The notes beneath the pieces were generated by a model. That model saw only the letters and a list, made by a program, of their open reading frames with translations, was not told the DNA's origin and made no database searches. The translations under genes and the position numbers were made by a program. A DNA stretch of 64,000 nucleotides from Anaerostipes sp. MSJ-23 (lineage in GTDB: Bacteria > Bacillota > Clostridia > Lachnospirales > Lachnospiraceae): positions 300,391-364,390 of the forward strand of contig NZ_JAHLPY010000002.1 in the NCBI RefSeq assembly GCF_018918155.1, read 5' to 3'. Shown in pieces: positions 17,128 through 26,007 of the stretch (its first letter is position 1; each line of letters starts with the position of its first letter).

Positions 17128-19371
17128 ATGCAAAAGACAGTAAAAAATATGAAAGAAAATTACATATGCTCACAAAAAGCAATTCGGAAATTAAGATCAG
17201 CTTGTAAATTTCGTACTCCATTATATCTTTATGGAGTTACAGGAATTGGGAAAACTTCTTTAGTTTTGAATAATCTTCGGATGAAACATTGCAGTTATTA
17301 TAGTGCTGCGCAAGTAGATGCCGAAGAAATTATGATAAAGGAGCAGACTTCTATCTATACAGTAATTATTGATGATCTTCATTGTGTTTCAAGTGTTGAA
17401 CAGAGGGAAGCTTATTGTAAAAAAATTGGAAAGCTGTTAGAAAGAGAAAATATCTGGCTGATATTAATTGCAAGATGCCCATTTCCAAGATGGTTGCTGG
17501 AGTTTCGTACAAAATACATTTTTATAGAAATTCCAGAAGAAGATTTTCTTCTTTCTAGAGAGGAGCAGACGTTATACCTGGAACAATTTGATTTGCATAT
17601 TTCGGAGGAAATTCAGCAAGAAGTATGGGGGTTAGCTAGAGGAAATCCAATGCCTTTATTATTTTTGGTCATGGAGAAAGGAGATTTGGAACGGGGCAAG
17701 AAACGACAATGGGATTTTCTAGAAACGCATGTATATGATCAGTGGAATATAGAACTACAGGAATTTTTTATGGATGTTTCGATTGTGGAGACATTTACAG
17801 TAAAGCTTGCTGCAATGCTCACAGGCAGAAGCGATGTTGAAAAATTAATTGCAGAAGCTGAGGTGACTGGAAATTTCTTTGAGATCAGCGGCATAGAAGG
17901 AATTTGGAAATGCCGTTGGGCTATGAGACAGTCTATGCAGCAGCGACTTCATAGGAGAAGAACAACAGAACAAATTCAAAGGCTATATTATACGGCTGGT
18001 TTATATTATGAATTGGAAAATCAAATACCACAGGCACTTTCTATGTATGAAAAATATAATGATATGGAAAGTATTTCAAGGTTATTAATTTCTAATGCAA
18101 GAAAGAATCCGTCCAGTGGTCATTATTATGAATTGCGTAGATATTATTTGCAATTACCGGATGATATTGTGGAAAATAGTCCTGTGCTTATGGCGGGAAT
18201 CAGTCTTTTGCAGTCTATGTTCATGAATGTAGAAGAGAGTGAACGATGGTTTCATGCGTTGGAAAGATATGTGCAAAAACATACTGGAGGTCTAAGAAAA
18301 GAGGCGAGGAGCAGGATCCTTTACTTGAAAATTGCACTTCCACATACAGGTACTATCCATATGATTGATATCCTGAAAAATGCAGATTTATTATTGCGCA
18401 GCAGACAGACTTTTCTTCCAGAATTTTCTGTAACAAGTAATTTACCTTCCATGATGAATGGCGGAAAGGATTTTTGTGAATGGAGCAAAAAGGATAAAGA
18501 GCTAGCCATGAGTATTGGAAAAATAGTGGAATTTGTTCTTGGGAAATATGGAAAAGGTCTTGTGAATCTTGCTTTGGCAGAAAGTTATCTAGAAAAAGGT
18601 GAGGATTCCTTTGAAATTTTTTCTTATGCAGAAAAAATCCTTTTGAGTTTACGAAAACGTGCAAAAAAGGAAGCACCAAATCTTCTTGCTAATTTAGACA
18701 CGTTTGTTTGCAGAGTGCATTTGTATCAGGGACGTGATGTTTCAAAATGGATGGAACAATCTCCTAATGAAAATCAGGAATTTTGTACTATGGAACGCTT
18801 TCAATATCTTACAAAAGTAAGGATTTACATTCAGATGCGGAAATATGAAGCAGCCTATTGTCTCCTTCAGCAAATTTTATATTATGCGAAAATGATGGAA
18901 CGTACTTATATTTATATGGAAGCAACCCTTCTATTAGCAATTACACAGTATTGTATGAAACAAGAAGAGTGGAAAGATAACCTTCAAAAGTGTATTAGTC
19001 AGGCGGAAGGATATCATTTTGTTCGACTGTTTACGAGAGAAGGGCCAGTCGTTTTGCCGATGATAGAAAATGAAAAGTTTATCTGGAAAAATAAAGACTA
19101 TAAAAGACAGGTGCTTTTAGAATGCAATCAAATGAAAAAAGCTTACCCATTGTATTTAAAGTGTGTCCAAGAGAATCAGGTTGTTTTGAGTAAAAATGCA
19201 GTAAAAATTTTAAAACTCCAGGCAGAAGGAATGTCTGCCAATGCCATAGCAGAGCATCTTAAGATTGCAGAGGCAACGGTAAAATATCATAACAGGGAAA
19301 CATATCGAAAACTTGGAGTAAAAAATAAAACAGCTGCAATTGTGGAAGCGAGAAAAAGAAGGTTAATTTAA
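17128..19371 (+). CDS. Large LuxR-family ATPase regulator (MalT/STAND type)
   Basis: Cytosolic transcription activator of 747 aa. An N-terminal AAA/STAND ATPase has Walker A GVTGIGKTS (about residues 36-44) and Walker B VIIDDLH (about 79-85); a long helical middle has TPR-like repeats; a C-terminal LuxR helix-turn-helix occupies about 685-747, with LKLQAEGMSANAIAEHLKIA. Such proteins bind an inducer and ATP, oligomerise and activate catabolic promoters. The target may be the adjacent 5-oxoprolinase operon or its own promoter region with the inverted repeat at 17039; both are inference. A GGGGGAGGG ribosome site supports the start. Confidence 0.85.
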   Translation: MQKTVKNMKENYICSQKAIRKLRSACKFRTPLYLYGVTGIGKTSLVLNNLRMKHCSYYSAAQVDAEEIMIKEQTSIYTVIIDDLHCVSSVEQREAYCKKIGKLLERENIWLILIARCPFPRWLLEFRTKYIFIEIPEEDFLLSREEQTLYLEQFDLHISEEIQQEVWGLARGNPMPLLFLVMEKGDLERGKKRQWDFLETHVYDQWNIELQEFFMDVSIVETFTVKLAAMLTGRSDVEKLIAEAEVTGNFFEISGIEGIWKCRWAMRQSMQQRLHRRRTTEQIQRLYYTAGLYYELENQIPQALSMYEKYNDMESISRLLISNARKNPSSGHYYELRRYYLQLPDDIVENSPVLMAGISLLQSMFMNVEESERWFHALERYVQKHTGGLRKEARSRILYLKIALPHTGTIHMIDILKNADLLLRSRQTFLPEFSVTSNLPSMMNGGKDFCEWSKKDKELAMSIGKIVEFVLGKYGKGLVNLALAESYLEKGEDSFEIFSYAEKILLSLRKRAKKEAPNLLANLDTFVCRVHLYQGRDVSKWMEQSPNENQEFCTMERFQYLTKVRIYIQMRKYEAAYCLLQQILYYAKMMERTYIYMEATLLLAITQYCMKQEEWKDNLQKCISQAEGYHFVRLFTREGPVVLPMIENEKFIWKNKDYKRQVLLECNQMKKAYPLYLKCVQENQVVLSKNAVKILKLQAEGMSANAIAEHLKIAEATVKYHNRETYRKLGVKNKTAAIVEARKRRLI

Positions 19372-19455
19372 AGAAAAAAGTTTGAGAAATTTCTAACAAT
19401 AAGAAAATCCGCTGGCTATTGAAACGGAAAAAGAGAAAATTCTTAAAAATCTTTA

Positions 19456-19520
19456 AAAAGGACTGTCGCTGTAAATAGATCAGATGGTGTATCATCACTA
19501 AAACGTCAGTCCTTTTGTAA
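19456..19520. terminator. Bidirectional terminator between converging genes
   Basis: AAAAGGACTG (19456-19465) pairs with CAGTCCTTTT (19507-19516), with an inner GATG/CATC stem. It is flanked by T or A runs and lies between the regulator and thrH. Confidence 0.75.
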
Positions 19521-19533
19521 TCTTCTTAAAATA

Positions 19534-20139
19534 TTATGCTTCTATGGCTTCCTTAATCGCATCATAAAGCTCATCATAAGTTTCAAATGCCGGAATATCT
19601 GGGTATTCAGCCTTGATAGTATCCGTGCTCTTAAATAAGAATCCTGCTTTGCTTGCCTGGATCATGCCAAGATCATTATGGCTGTCTCCGCTGGCAATAG
19701 TATCATATCCGATAGATTGCAGTGCTTTTACTGTAGTATATTTAGATTTTTCACAACGCATTTTGAAATCTGTGATTTCTCCATTATCTGCAACTACAAG
19801 GGAATTGCAGAAAATCGTTGGATATCCAAGTTTTTTCATAAGTGGGCCTGCAAACTGAGAGAAAGTATCACTGATAATAATTACCTGAGTTAGTTCTCTA
19901 AGTTTGTCCAAAAATTCTTTTGCACCTGGAATAGGGTCAATTTTGGAAATCGTTTCTTGAATTTCCTTCAGACCAAGACCATGTTCTTTCAAAATATTAA
20001 GACGATATTTCATTAATTTGTCATAATCTGGTTCATCTCTGGTTGTCTTTCGAAGTTCCGGGATACCAGTCTCTTCTGCAAATGCAATCCAAATTTCAGG
20101 GACTAATACACCTTCCAGGTCTAAACATACAATTTCCAT
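19534..20139 (-). CDS. thrH: Phosphoserine phosphatase / homoserine phosphotransferase ThrH
   Basis: HAD-family enzyme of 201 aa. The opening MEIVCLDLEGVLVPEIWIAF and the TTRDEPDYDKLM segment match Pseudomonas ThrH almost residue for residue; nucleophile Asp7 sits in DLEG, with Glu in place of the usual second Asp. Motif II is IISDTFSQF, and the metal site is GDSHNDLGM. It dephosphorylates phosphoserine and can pass the phosphate to homoserine, linking serine and threonine synthesis. It is monocistronic, with a TGGAGGAAAT ribosome site. The first half is confidently recognised; in vivo role is inferred from the family. Confidence 0.9.
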   Translation of the reverse strand: MEIVCLDLEGVLVPEIWIAFAEETGIPELRKTTRDEPDYDKLMKYRLNILKEHGLGLKEIQETISKIDPIPGAKEFLDKLRELTQVIIISDTFSQFAGPLMKKLGYPTIFCNSLVVADNGEITDFKMRCEKSKYTTVKALQSIGYDTIASGDSHNDLGMIQASKAGFLFKSTDTIKAEYPDIPAFETYDELYDAIKEAIEA

Positions 20140-20398
20140 ATTTCCTCCATTCTGATGCAGTAATTTCTTTAAGAAATTGCTGCTTCTTGCTGTGTATATT
20201 TTTCAAGTACTTATTATAACGGAAAAATACAAAAAGTTCTACAAAAAATATTAATATTTTTTGTAGGATTATAAGCGAGAATCTTCAACAATTTCATTAT
20301 TGATATGAAAGCATTTGGCAATTATGTATTATTGAACCTATGGTTCCATTTTCTTTGACTTATCATGTATTGATTATTGCCTATGTTTTCTAATATTT

Positions 20399-20575
20399 TC
20401 ACTTATTATCATGTAATCCAATATAAATACAAATATTTGTAAAAATGAATACTCCAATAATATATATATCAACGAACTTTTTAAATATGAAGAAATAGAT
20501 TAGAGCACCTAATATCCAAATACTGTCTACGATAACAAATGTTCGAATCATTTTATGATCCAGATTTTTTTTCAT
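20399..20575 (-). CDS. Small two-helix membrane protein (58 aa), unknown
   Basis: A short frame starting at ATG 20575 with a good GAAAGGATTTT ribosome site 5' of it. The predicted protein has a charged start (MKKNLDHKMIRT), a first hydrophobic helix (FVIVDSIWILGALIYFFIF), a short KKFVD loop and a second helix of about 20 residues ending CIYIGLHDNK. I do not recognise it. Small proteins of this kind are common in Firmicutes. The rest of 20140-20398 is AT-rich and shows no gene. Confidence 0.45.
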   Translation of the reverse strand: MKKNLDHKMIRTFVIVDSIWILGALIYFFIFKKFVDIYIIGVFIFTNICIYIGLHDNK

Positions 20576-20606
20576 AAATAAAATCCTTTCGTTTTTTGTA
20601 GAGGGA

Positions 20607-20632
20607 AACCAACTGCCTTTAGGCGGTGGAAG
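20607..20632 (+). repeat. Isolated GC-rich hairpin, possibly a mobile-element end relic
   Basis: CCAACTGCC, TTTA loop, GGCGGTGG forms an 8-bp stem with one bulged A. The sequence around it (CTGCCTTTAGGCGGTGG) resembles the right-end hairpin of IS200/IS605 elements as I remember them, but no tnpA or tnpB is near. Confidence 0.3.
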
Positions 20633-20787
20633 GAATTCTTACATATTTTAACATTTGAAGACACGATATGCAACATGAAGAATTGTTTAGCGCTTATCCG
20701 GATAAGTGGATCAAAGAGGTTTATAATTGCTGCATAGAATCACCAAAGAAGTGAGATTCTTAGGATTTTTATAAAAAATTTAAAAAA

Positions 20788-20830
20788 TTAGCACTCACCT
20801 ATTGACAGTGCTAATAATAGGTGTTATAGT
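20788..20830 (+). promoter_or_regulatory. CIRCE overlapping sigma-A promoter, hsp20 copy 2
   Basis: TTAGCACTC (20788-20796), 9 nt, CAGTGCTAA (20806-20814). TTGACA at 20802-20807 lies inside the operator; a 17-nt spacer leads to TATAGT at 20825-20830. HrcA would block polymerase directly. Confidence 0.92.
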
Positions 20831-20893
20831 ACATATAGAACGAAGGAGGAGGGATCGAGAGAGAACCGAAACTGGAAGTTCCAAAGAAAACAA

Positions 20894-20921
20894 CACTTAA
20901 GAATCGAACCATTCAAGAGTG
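20894..20921 (+). other. Leader hairpin shared by both hsp20 mRNAs (copy 2)
   Basis: CACTT-AA-GAAT, six-base loop CGAACC, ATTC-AA-GAGTG. Helices are identical to those at 9486-9513 while loop bases differ. Confidence 0.55.
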
Positions 20922-20957
20922 CCAAAATATATGAATTTTTGAAAGGGGATATGATTT

Positions 20958-21416
20958 ATGTTAATGCCTAGTATTTTTAATGATAATTTATTTGATGACT
21001 TTTTTGGATTCCCATTTTATGATGATAAAGATGAAAAGAAGATTGAAAAGAAACTTTATGGACATCATGCAAGTAATCTGATGAAGACAGATATTAAAGA
21101 ATTGAAAGATGGTTATGAAGTAGAAATCGATCTTCCTGGATTTAAGAAAGATGAAGTAAAAGCAGAACTTCATGATGGATATTTAACAGTCAGTGCAGCA
21201 AAAGGTCTTGATCAGGATGAGAAAGAAAAAGATACTGGTAAATATATTCGTCGAGAACGTTATGCAGGAGCAATGCAAAGAAGCTATTATGTAGGAAAAG
21301 ATGTTACAGAAGAAGATATCAAAGGTGAATTCAAACATGGTATTTTGAAACTATTTGTTCCAAAGAAAGAAGCACCAAAAGCAGAAGAAAAGAAATATAT
21401 TTCAATCGAAGGCTGA
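20958..21416 (+). CDS. hsp18: Hsp20 small heat-shock protein (intact copy)
   Basis: ATP-independent holdase chaperone, 152 aa, clostridial Hsp18 type. N-terminal arm MLMPSIFNDNLFDDFFGFPF is followed by an alpha-crystallin domain (about residues 42-138) with KTDIKELKDGYEVEIDLPGF and GILKLFVPK, and the C-terminal KKYISIEG carrying the I-x-I anchor for oligomer assembly. It is controlled by an HrcA/CIRCE promoter and has a long leader with a hairpin. GAAAGGGGATATG provides the ribosome site. It is paralogous to the UAG-interrupted gene at 9550; promoter and leader are duplicated with it. Confidence 0.93.
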   Translation: MLMPSIFNDNLFDDFFGFPFYDDKDEKKIEKKLYGHHASNLMKTDIKELKDGYEVEIDLPGFKKDEVKAELHDGYLTVSAAKGLDQDEKEKDTGKYIRRERYAGAMQRSYYVGKDVTEEDIKGEFKHGILKLFVPKKEAPKAEEKKYISIEG

Positions 21417-21445
21417 TGATATTGTTTTTTGAAATAAAAGAGATT

Positions 21446-21495
21446 GGAAGCCGGCACGAAAAGTTGGAAAGCTTTTTATGCCGGCTTTCCTCTAC
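21446..21495 (+). terminator. Probable terminator after hsp20
   Basis: GGAAGCCGGCA (21446-21456 region) pairs with TGCCGGCTTTCC (from 21480) with one extra T; the T run is weak. Confidence 0.45.
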
Positions 21496-21573
21496 CTATA
21501 AATTTTCTTTGTGATATGATATTGTGTATTATATATAGAAGAAACACAAAAAATAAATGGAGGAATCATTATT

Positions 21574-22104
21574 ATGAAGATAACAGTTTTAAATGGAAGT
21601 CCAAGAAAGAATGGAAATACACAAATAATGGTGGAGGCATTGAAAGAGGGAGCAGAGAAAAATCAACAGGAAGTAACCATTTTAAATGTCGCAAATAAAA
21701 ACATAAAAGGATGTCTTGGCTGTAAATATTGTTATTCCCATGGCGGAACGTGTGTACAAAAAGATGATATGGTGCATATCCTTGATGAATTAAAGAATAC
21801 AGATATGGTAGTTTTTGCGTCTCCGATTTACTGGTTTGATATTACAGCACAGTTAAAGACGGTGATAGATCGTTTATATGCATGTGGAAGTACTGGTTTC
21901 CATTTTCATAAAACAGCATTATTATTAGATGCTGGTGCTGATCACGTTTTTGATGCGGCAATAACCCAGTATAAAGCAATGACTTCTTATTTAAAATGGG
22001 AAGATATGGGAATTATAAAGGTTCCAAATATGCTAGAAAAAGGGAGTATGAAAGTCTGTCCACAGCTTGAAGAAGTAAGAAAGTTTGGAGAAAGTTTAAA
22101 ATAA
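21574..22104 (+). CDS. NADPH-dependent FMN reductase / flavodoxin-fold protein
   Basis: Cytosolic flavoprotein of 176 aa in the FMN_red/iron-sulfur-flavoprotein group. The opening VLNGSPRKNGNTQIMVEAL is the FMN phosphate loop, ASPIYWFDITAQLKTVIDR binds the flavin ring, and the Cys-rich GCLGCKYCYSHGGTC (about residues 47-61) recalls the cluster-binding loop of iron-sulfur flavoproteins, though spacing should be compared. It lies between two CIRCE units and may help under redox or heat stress; that is inference. AATGGAGG precedes the start. Confidence 0.83.
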   Translation: MKITVLNGSPRKNGNTQIMVEALKEGAEKNQQEVTILNVANKNIKGCLGCKYCYSHGGTCVQKDDMVHILDELKNTDMVVFASPIYWFDITAQLKTVIDRLYACGSTGFHFHKTALLLDAGADHVFDAAITQYKAMTSYLKWEDMGIIKVPNMLEKGSMKVCPQLEEVRKFGESLK

Positions 22105-22114
22105 AAGAAAAGAA

Positions 22115-22157
22115 TTAGCACTCACATATTGACAGTGCTAATAATAAGTGTTATATT
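22115..22157 (+). promoter_or_regulatory. CIRCE overlapping sigma-A promoter of clpB
   Basis: TTAGCACTC (22115-22123), 9 nt, CAGTGCTAA (22133-22141). TTGACA at 22129-22134, 17-nt spacer, TATATT at 22152-22157. Layout is identical to the two hsp20 promoters. Confidence 0.92.
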
Positions 22158-22226
22158 ACGAATAGAACAAGAGATAAGAGGTTATCTTAAGAGAGATAAG
22201 ATTTAATCCGTAAAGGAGGAAGAGCT

Positions 22227-24812
22227 ATGAACATTAATAAATTTACACAAAAGTCCATTGAAGCAGTGAACAAATGTGAAAAGATTGCTTATGATTATGG
22301 ACATCAGGAAATAGATCAGGAACATTTTTTATACAGTTTATTAACAGTAGATGACAGTTTGATTGCCAGCCTTCTGGAAAAGATGGGAATTCAGAAAGAT
22401 ATCTTTTTGAATCAGGTAAAAGAGTTGCTTGAAAAGAAACCGAAAGTTTCTGGCGGACAGGTATATATGAGTAATGATTTAAACCAGGTTTTGCTTCATG
22501 GCGAAGATGAAATGAAGGCTATGAGGGACGAATATGTTTCTGTAGAGCACTTATTCCTGGCAATGATCAAACATCCAAATAAAGCCATTAAAGAATTATT
22601 CCGTGCTTATGGAATTACGAGAGATCGTTTTCTTGAAGTGCTTTCAAAAATCCGTGGAGGACAGAAGGTAACAAGTGACAATCCAGAAGAGACGTATGAC
22701 AGTCTTGGAAAATATGGATATGATCTTGTAAAACGTGCAAGAGAACAGAAACTGGATCCTGTTATTGGGCGTGACAGTGAGATTCGAAATGTTATTCGAA
22801 TTCTTTCCAGAAAGACAAAAAACAATCCGGTTTTAATTGGTGAACCTGGTGTTGGTAAAACAGCAGTTGTAGAAGGATTGGCACAGAGAATTGTCCGTGG
22901 CGATGTACCGGATCAGTTAAAAGATAAAACCATTTTCTCACTGGATATGGGATCTTTGGTAGCAGGTGCTAAATACCGTGGTGAATTTGAGGAACGTTTA
23001 AAAGCGGTTCTTGAAGAAGTGAAAAAGAGCGATGGACAAATCATTTTGTTCATTGATGAATTGCATACAATCGTTGGTGCAGGTAAAACAGATGGTGCAA
23101 TGGATGCCGGCAATATGTTAAAACCAATGCTTGCCAGAGGTGAGTTACATTGTATTGGTGCGACAACACTAGATGAATACCGTCAGTATATTGAAAAAGA
23201 TCAGGCATTGGAACGTCGTTTCCAGCCAGTTATGGTAGATCAGCCAACGGTAGAAGATACAATCTCTATTTTAAGAGGTATCAAAGACCGTTATGAAGTT
23301 TACCATGGAGTTAAGATTACAGATGGATCTTTAGTTGCAGCAGCAACATTGTCAAATCGTTATATTACCGACCGTTTCCTTCCAGATAAGGCCATTGACC
23401 TTGTCGATGAAGCCTGTGCGATGATTAAGACAGAAATGAACTCTCTGCCAGCAGAGTTGGATGAAGTCCAAAGAAAGATTATGCAGTTAGAAATCGAAGA
23501 AGCAGCGCTGAAAAAAGAAGATGACCGATTAAGCAAAGAACGTCTGGAAGAATTACAGAAAGAGCTTGCTGAGATGCGTGAAGACTTTAAGGCAAGAAAG
23601 GCAAGATGGGAAAATGAAAAGGCTTCTGTAGAGAAAGTTTCCAAATTAAGAGAAGAAATTGAATCTGTAAATAGTGAAATTCAGATTGCACAGAGAAATT
23701 ATGATCTTAATAAGGCAGCAGAACTTCAATATGGACGTTTGCCGCAGTTAAAGAAACAACTGGAAGAGGAAGAAGAACGTGTATCAAAAGAAGATCGTTC
23801 GATGGTAAGAGAATCTGTTACAGAAGATGAGATTGCCAAGATTATTTCACGCTGGACAGGTATTCCAGTTGCAAAACTGACAGAAAGTGAAAGAAATAAG
23901 ACATTACACTTAGATAAAATTCTTCACGAGAGAGTTGTTGGACAGGATGAAGCAGTTGAATTGGTTACAGAATCCATCATTCGTTCCAAAGCAGGAATTA
24001 AAGATCCAAGTAAACCAATCGGTTCCTTCCTATTCCTTGGACCTACAGGTGTTGGTAAAACAGAACTTGCCAAAGCATTGGCAGAAAGTCTGTTTGATAA
24101 TGAACAAAACATCGTTCGTATTGACATGAGTGAATATATGGAGAAACATTCCGTGGCAAGATTGATTGGAGCGCCTCCGGGATATGTAGGATATGAAGAA
24201 GGAGGACAGTTGACAGAAGCAGTTAGAAGAAAACCATATTCTGTTGTATTGTTTGACGAGATTGAAAAAGCACATCCAGATGTCTTTAACATTCTGTTAC
24301 AGGTACTTGATGATGGACGTATTACAGATTCCAAAGGTAAGACGGTAGACTTTAAGAATACAATTTTGATTATGACATCGAATATTGGATCTTCTTACTT
24401 ACTGGAAGGTATCGATGAGAATGGTAATATTAAACCAGAAGCACAAAATATGGTTATGAATGACTTAAAGAATCATTTCCGTCCAGAATTTTTAAATCGT
24501 TTGGATGAGACAATTATGTTTAAGCCACTGACAAAAGCGAATATTACAAATATCATCGATTTATTAGTGAAAGATTTGAACCGTCGTCTTTCTGACAAGG
24601 AATTAACGGTTGAGTTGACACCAAAAGCAAAAGACTATATTGCTGATCATGGTTATGAACCAATGTATGGTGCAAGACCACTGAAGAGATATCTGCAAAA
24701 GAGTGTTGAAACTTTAGCAGCAAGATTGATCTTAAGCGATGGTGTTGATGCAGAAGATACAATTTTAATTGATGTAGAAAATGGAGAATTGACAGCAAAA
24801 GTAAAAAAATAA
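22227..24812 (+). CDS. clpB: ClpB disaggregase chaperone
   Basis: Hexameric AAA+ chaperone that pulls proteins out of aggregates with DnaK, and cooperates with Hsp20 holdases encoded nearby. The 861-aa protein has the Clp N-domain (about 1-150), first ATPase domain with GEPGVGKT (205-212), the long middle-domain coiled coil (about 400-530) and second ATPase domain with [11 protein letters not shown] near residue 608. The length and M-domain distinguish it from ClpC/ClpA. It is expressed from a CIRCE-controlled promoter, with an AAAGGAGGAAGAG ribosome site. The leader holds a small AGATAA/TTATCT hairpin. Confidence 0.96.
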   Translation: MNINKFTQKSIEAVNKCEKIAYDYGHQEIDQEHFLYSLLTVDDSLIASLLEKMGIQKDIFLNQVKELLEKKPKVSGGQVYMSNDLNQVLLHGEDEMKAMRDEYVSVEHLFLAMIKHPNKAIKELFRAYGITRDRFLEVLSKIRGGQKVTSDNPEETYDSLGKYGYDLVKRAREQKLDPVIGRDSEIRNVIRILSRKTKNNPVLIGEPGVGKTAVVEGLAQRIVRGDVPDQLKDKTIFSLDMGSLVAGAKYRGEFEERLKAVLEEVKKSDGQIILFIDELHTIVGAGKTDGAMDAGNMLKPMLARGELHCIGATTLDEYRQYIEKDQALERRFQPVMVDQPTVEDTISILRGIKDRYEVYHGVKITDGSLVAAATLSNRYITDRFLPDKAIDLVDEACAMIKTEMNSLPAELDEVQRKIMQLEIEEAALKKEDDRLSKERLEELQKELAEMREDFKARKARWENEKASVEKVSKLREEIESVNSEIQIAQRNYDLNKAAELQYGRLPQLKKQLEEEEERVSKEDRSMVRESVTEDEIAKIISRWTGIPVAKLTESERNKTLHLDKILHERVVGQDEAVELVTESIIRSKAGIKDPSKPIGSFLFLGPTGVGKTELAKALAESLFDNEQNIVRIDMSEYMEKHSVARLIGAPPGYVGYEEGGQLTEAVRRKPYSVVLFDEIEKAHPDVFNILLQVLDDGRITDSKGKTVDFKNTILIMTSNIGSSYLLEGIDENGNIKPEAQNMVMNDLKNHFRPEFLNRLDETIMFKPLTKANITNIIDLLVKDLNRRLSDKELTVELTPKAKDYIADHGYEPMYGARPLKRYLQKSVETLAARLILSDGVDAEDTILIDVENGELTAKVKK

Positions 24813-24871
24813 AATAAAGAATGAGTTATCCCCATCCACGAAAAATATTTGCGCGTAGCAGTGCTAAATTT

Positions 24872-24975
24872 GCAGGGATCATTTATGATCCCTGCGGATG
24901 AAGTACAAACGGGTTTATATAATCGTGGAGGGGATATTTTTATTTTATAAACTTAAAATATAGGATTTTAAGTTT
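24872..24975. promoter_or_regulatory. Two palindromes and a -10 box upstream of the RpiR gene
   Basis: GCAGGGATCAT (24872-24882) and ATGATCCCTGC (24885-24895) form a perfect 11-bp palindrome with no T run, so it is more operator than terminator. TATAAT lies at 24918-24923. AAACTTAAAA (24949-24958) and TTTTAAGTTT (24966-24975) form a second perfect repeat in the leader. Either may bind the RpiR protein encoded next. Confidence 0.4.
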
Positions 24976-25041
24976 GTAACGATTGAAGCATTCTTTTATA
25001 ATATCTTGTAAAAGGAATATGGTAAGTTGGAGGAAATTACT

Positions 25042-25866
25042 ATGATTTTTGATGAGATTGCGGAAACTTCAAATTTAAATGAGAATGAGCGGCAGCTTCT
25101 TCAATATATGATAAATCATATAGAAGAGTTGCCGCATTTGTCTTCTCGTGAGCTTGGACGCAGAATGTTTACAAGCAGTACAGCGGTGCTTCGTTGTATT
25201 AAAAAGATGGGTTTTGCAAATTATAATGATTTTAAATTAAATATAAATTCTTATTTGAGAAACTATACAATGAAAGAAGTGAAGGTCTCTGAAAACGATG
25301 AATTGTTAGAACTTATGAATAAAATGACAAGTTTAAATGAACAAATTATTCAAAAAACAAAAGAACAAATCTCAGTAAATATTTTGCAGAAAGTGATAGA
25401 ACAGTTAGACAAGACGACCTTTGTTGATATTATTGCAAATAATGAAAATGCACAAATTGCAGAGTATGCAAGTAGTAATTTATGTAAAATTGGGAAAATG
25501 GCGACGGTTTATGAGAATGATAATAAACAAATATCTCTTGGAATGAATGTTCCAAGAGACCATGTAGTAATTGCTGTGTCAAAATACGGAGAAAATATCA
25601 ATATGTTACGTGCGATGAGGATATTAAAAAAGCGACATATTTCTGTTATTGCAATTACAGGACAAGGAAATGAAACAATGAAAGCAGTAAGTGATGAGAT
25701 GATCTATGGCGTTTTAGATGAATCTGTCAATAGTTTTACCAATCTTATTTTTACGACTTCGGTAAAATATATTTTCGATCTGGTTTATGCAGTTTTATTT
25801 TCGAAGCATTATGATTCCACAATCAAACATGAGGAAATTTTGTTGAAATTATTTGAGAGAAGATAA
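25042..25866 (+). CDS. RpiR-family transcriptional regulator (HTH + SIS)
   Basis: Sugar-phosphate-responsive DNA-binding protein, about 274 aa from ATG 25042. Residues about 1-75 form the HTH_6 domain with LSSRELGRRMFTSSTAVLRC; residues about 105-240 form a SIS domain expected to bind a phosphosugar, with VVIAVSKYGENINMLRA in place of the common Ser/Thr-rich loop. ATG 25042 is preferred because GGAGG (25029-25033) precedes it; an in-frame TTG at 25027 is too early. It is followed by a HAD phosphatase, so the pair may control a sugar-phosphate pool. Two palindromes lie upstream. Confidence 0.85.
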   Translation: MIFDEIAETSNLNENERQLLQYMINHIEELPHLSSRELGRRMFTSSTAVLRCIKKMGFANYNDFKLNINSYLRNYTMKEVKVSENDELLELMNKMTSLNEQIIQKTKEQISVNILQKVIEQLDKTTFVDIIANNENAQIAEYASSNLCKIGKMATVYENDNKQISLGMNVPRDHVVIAVSKYGENINMLRAMRILKKRHISVIAITGQGNETMKAVSDEMIYGVLDESVNSFTNLIFTTSVKYIFDLVYAVLFSKHYDSTIKHEEILLKLFERR

Positions 25867-26007
25867 GCTTTTGTTGCATTGAAACAAAAAATTGTTTATA
25901 AAAAGTACGGATATTGTAGCAATGATTCTGTGTTATGAAAATGGATTGAAGAGAATGGAAAAACATTGTATTTTAAGAATATAAGACAGGAAAGTGAGAG
26001 GTGCAAT

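Noticed and set aside
22227..24812. Long open frames antisense to clpB and other highly biased genes
   Set aside because: They lack ribosome sites and recognisable domains and mirror the codon bias of the real gene.
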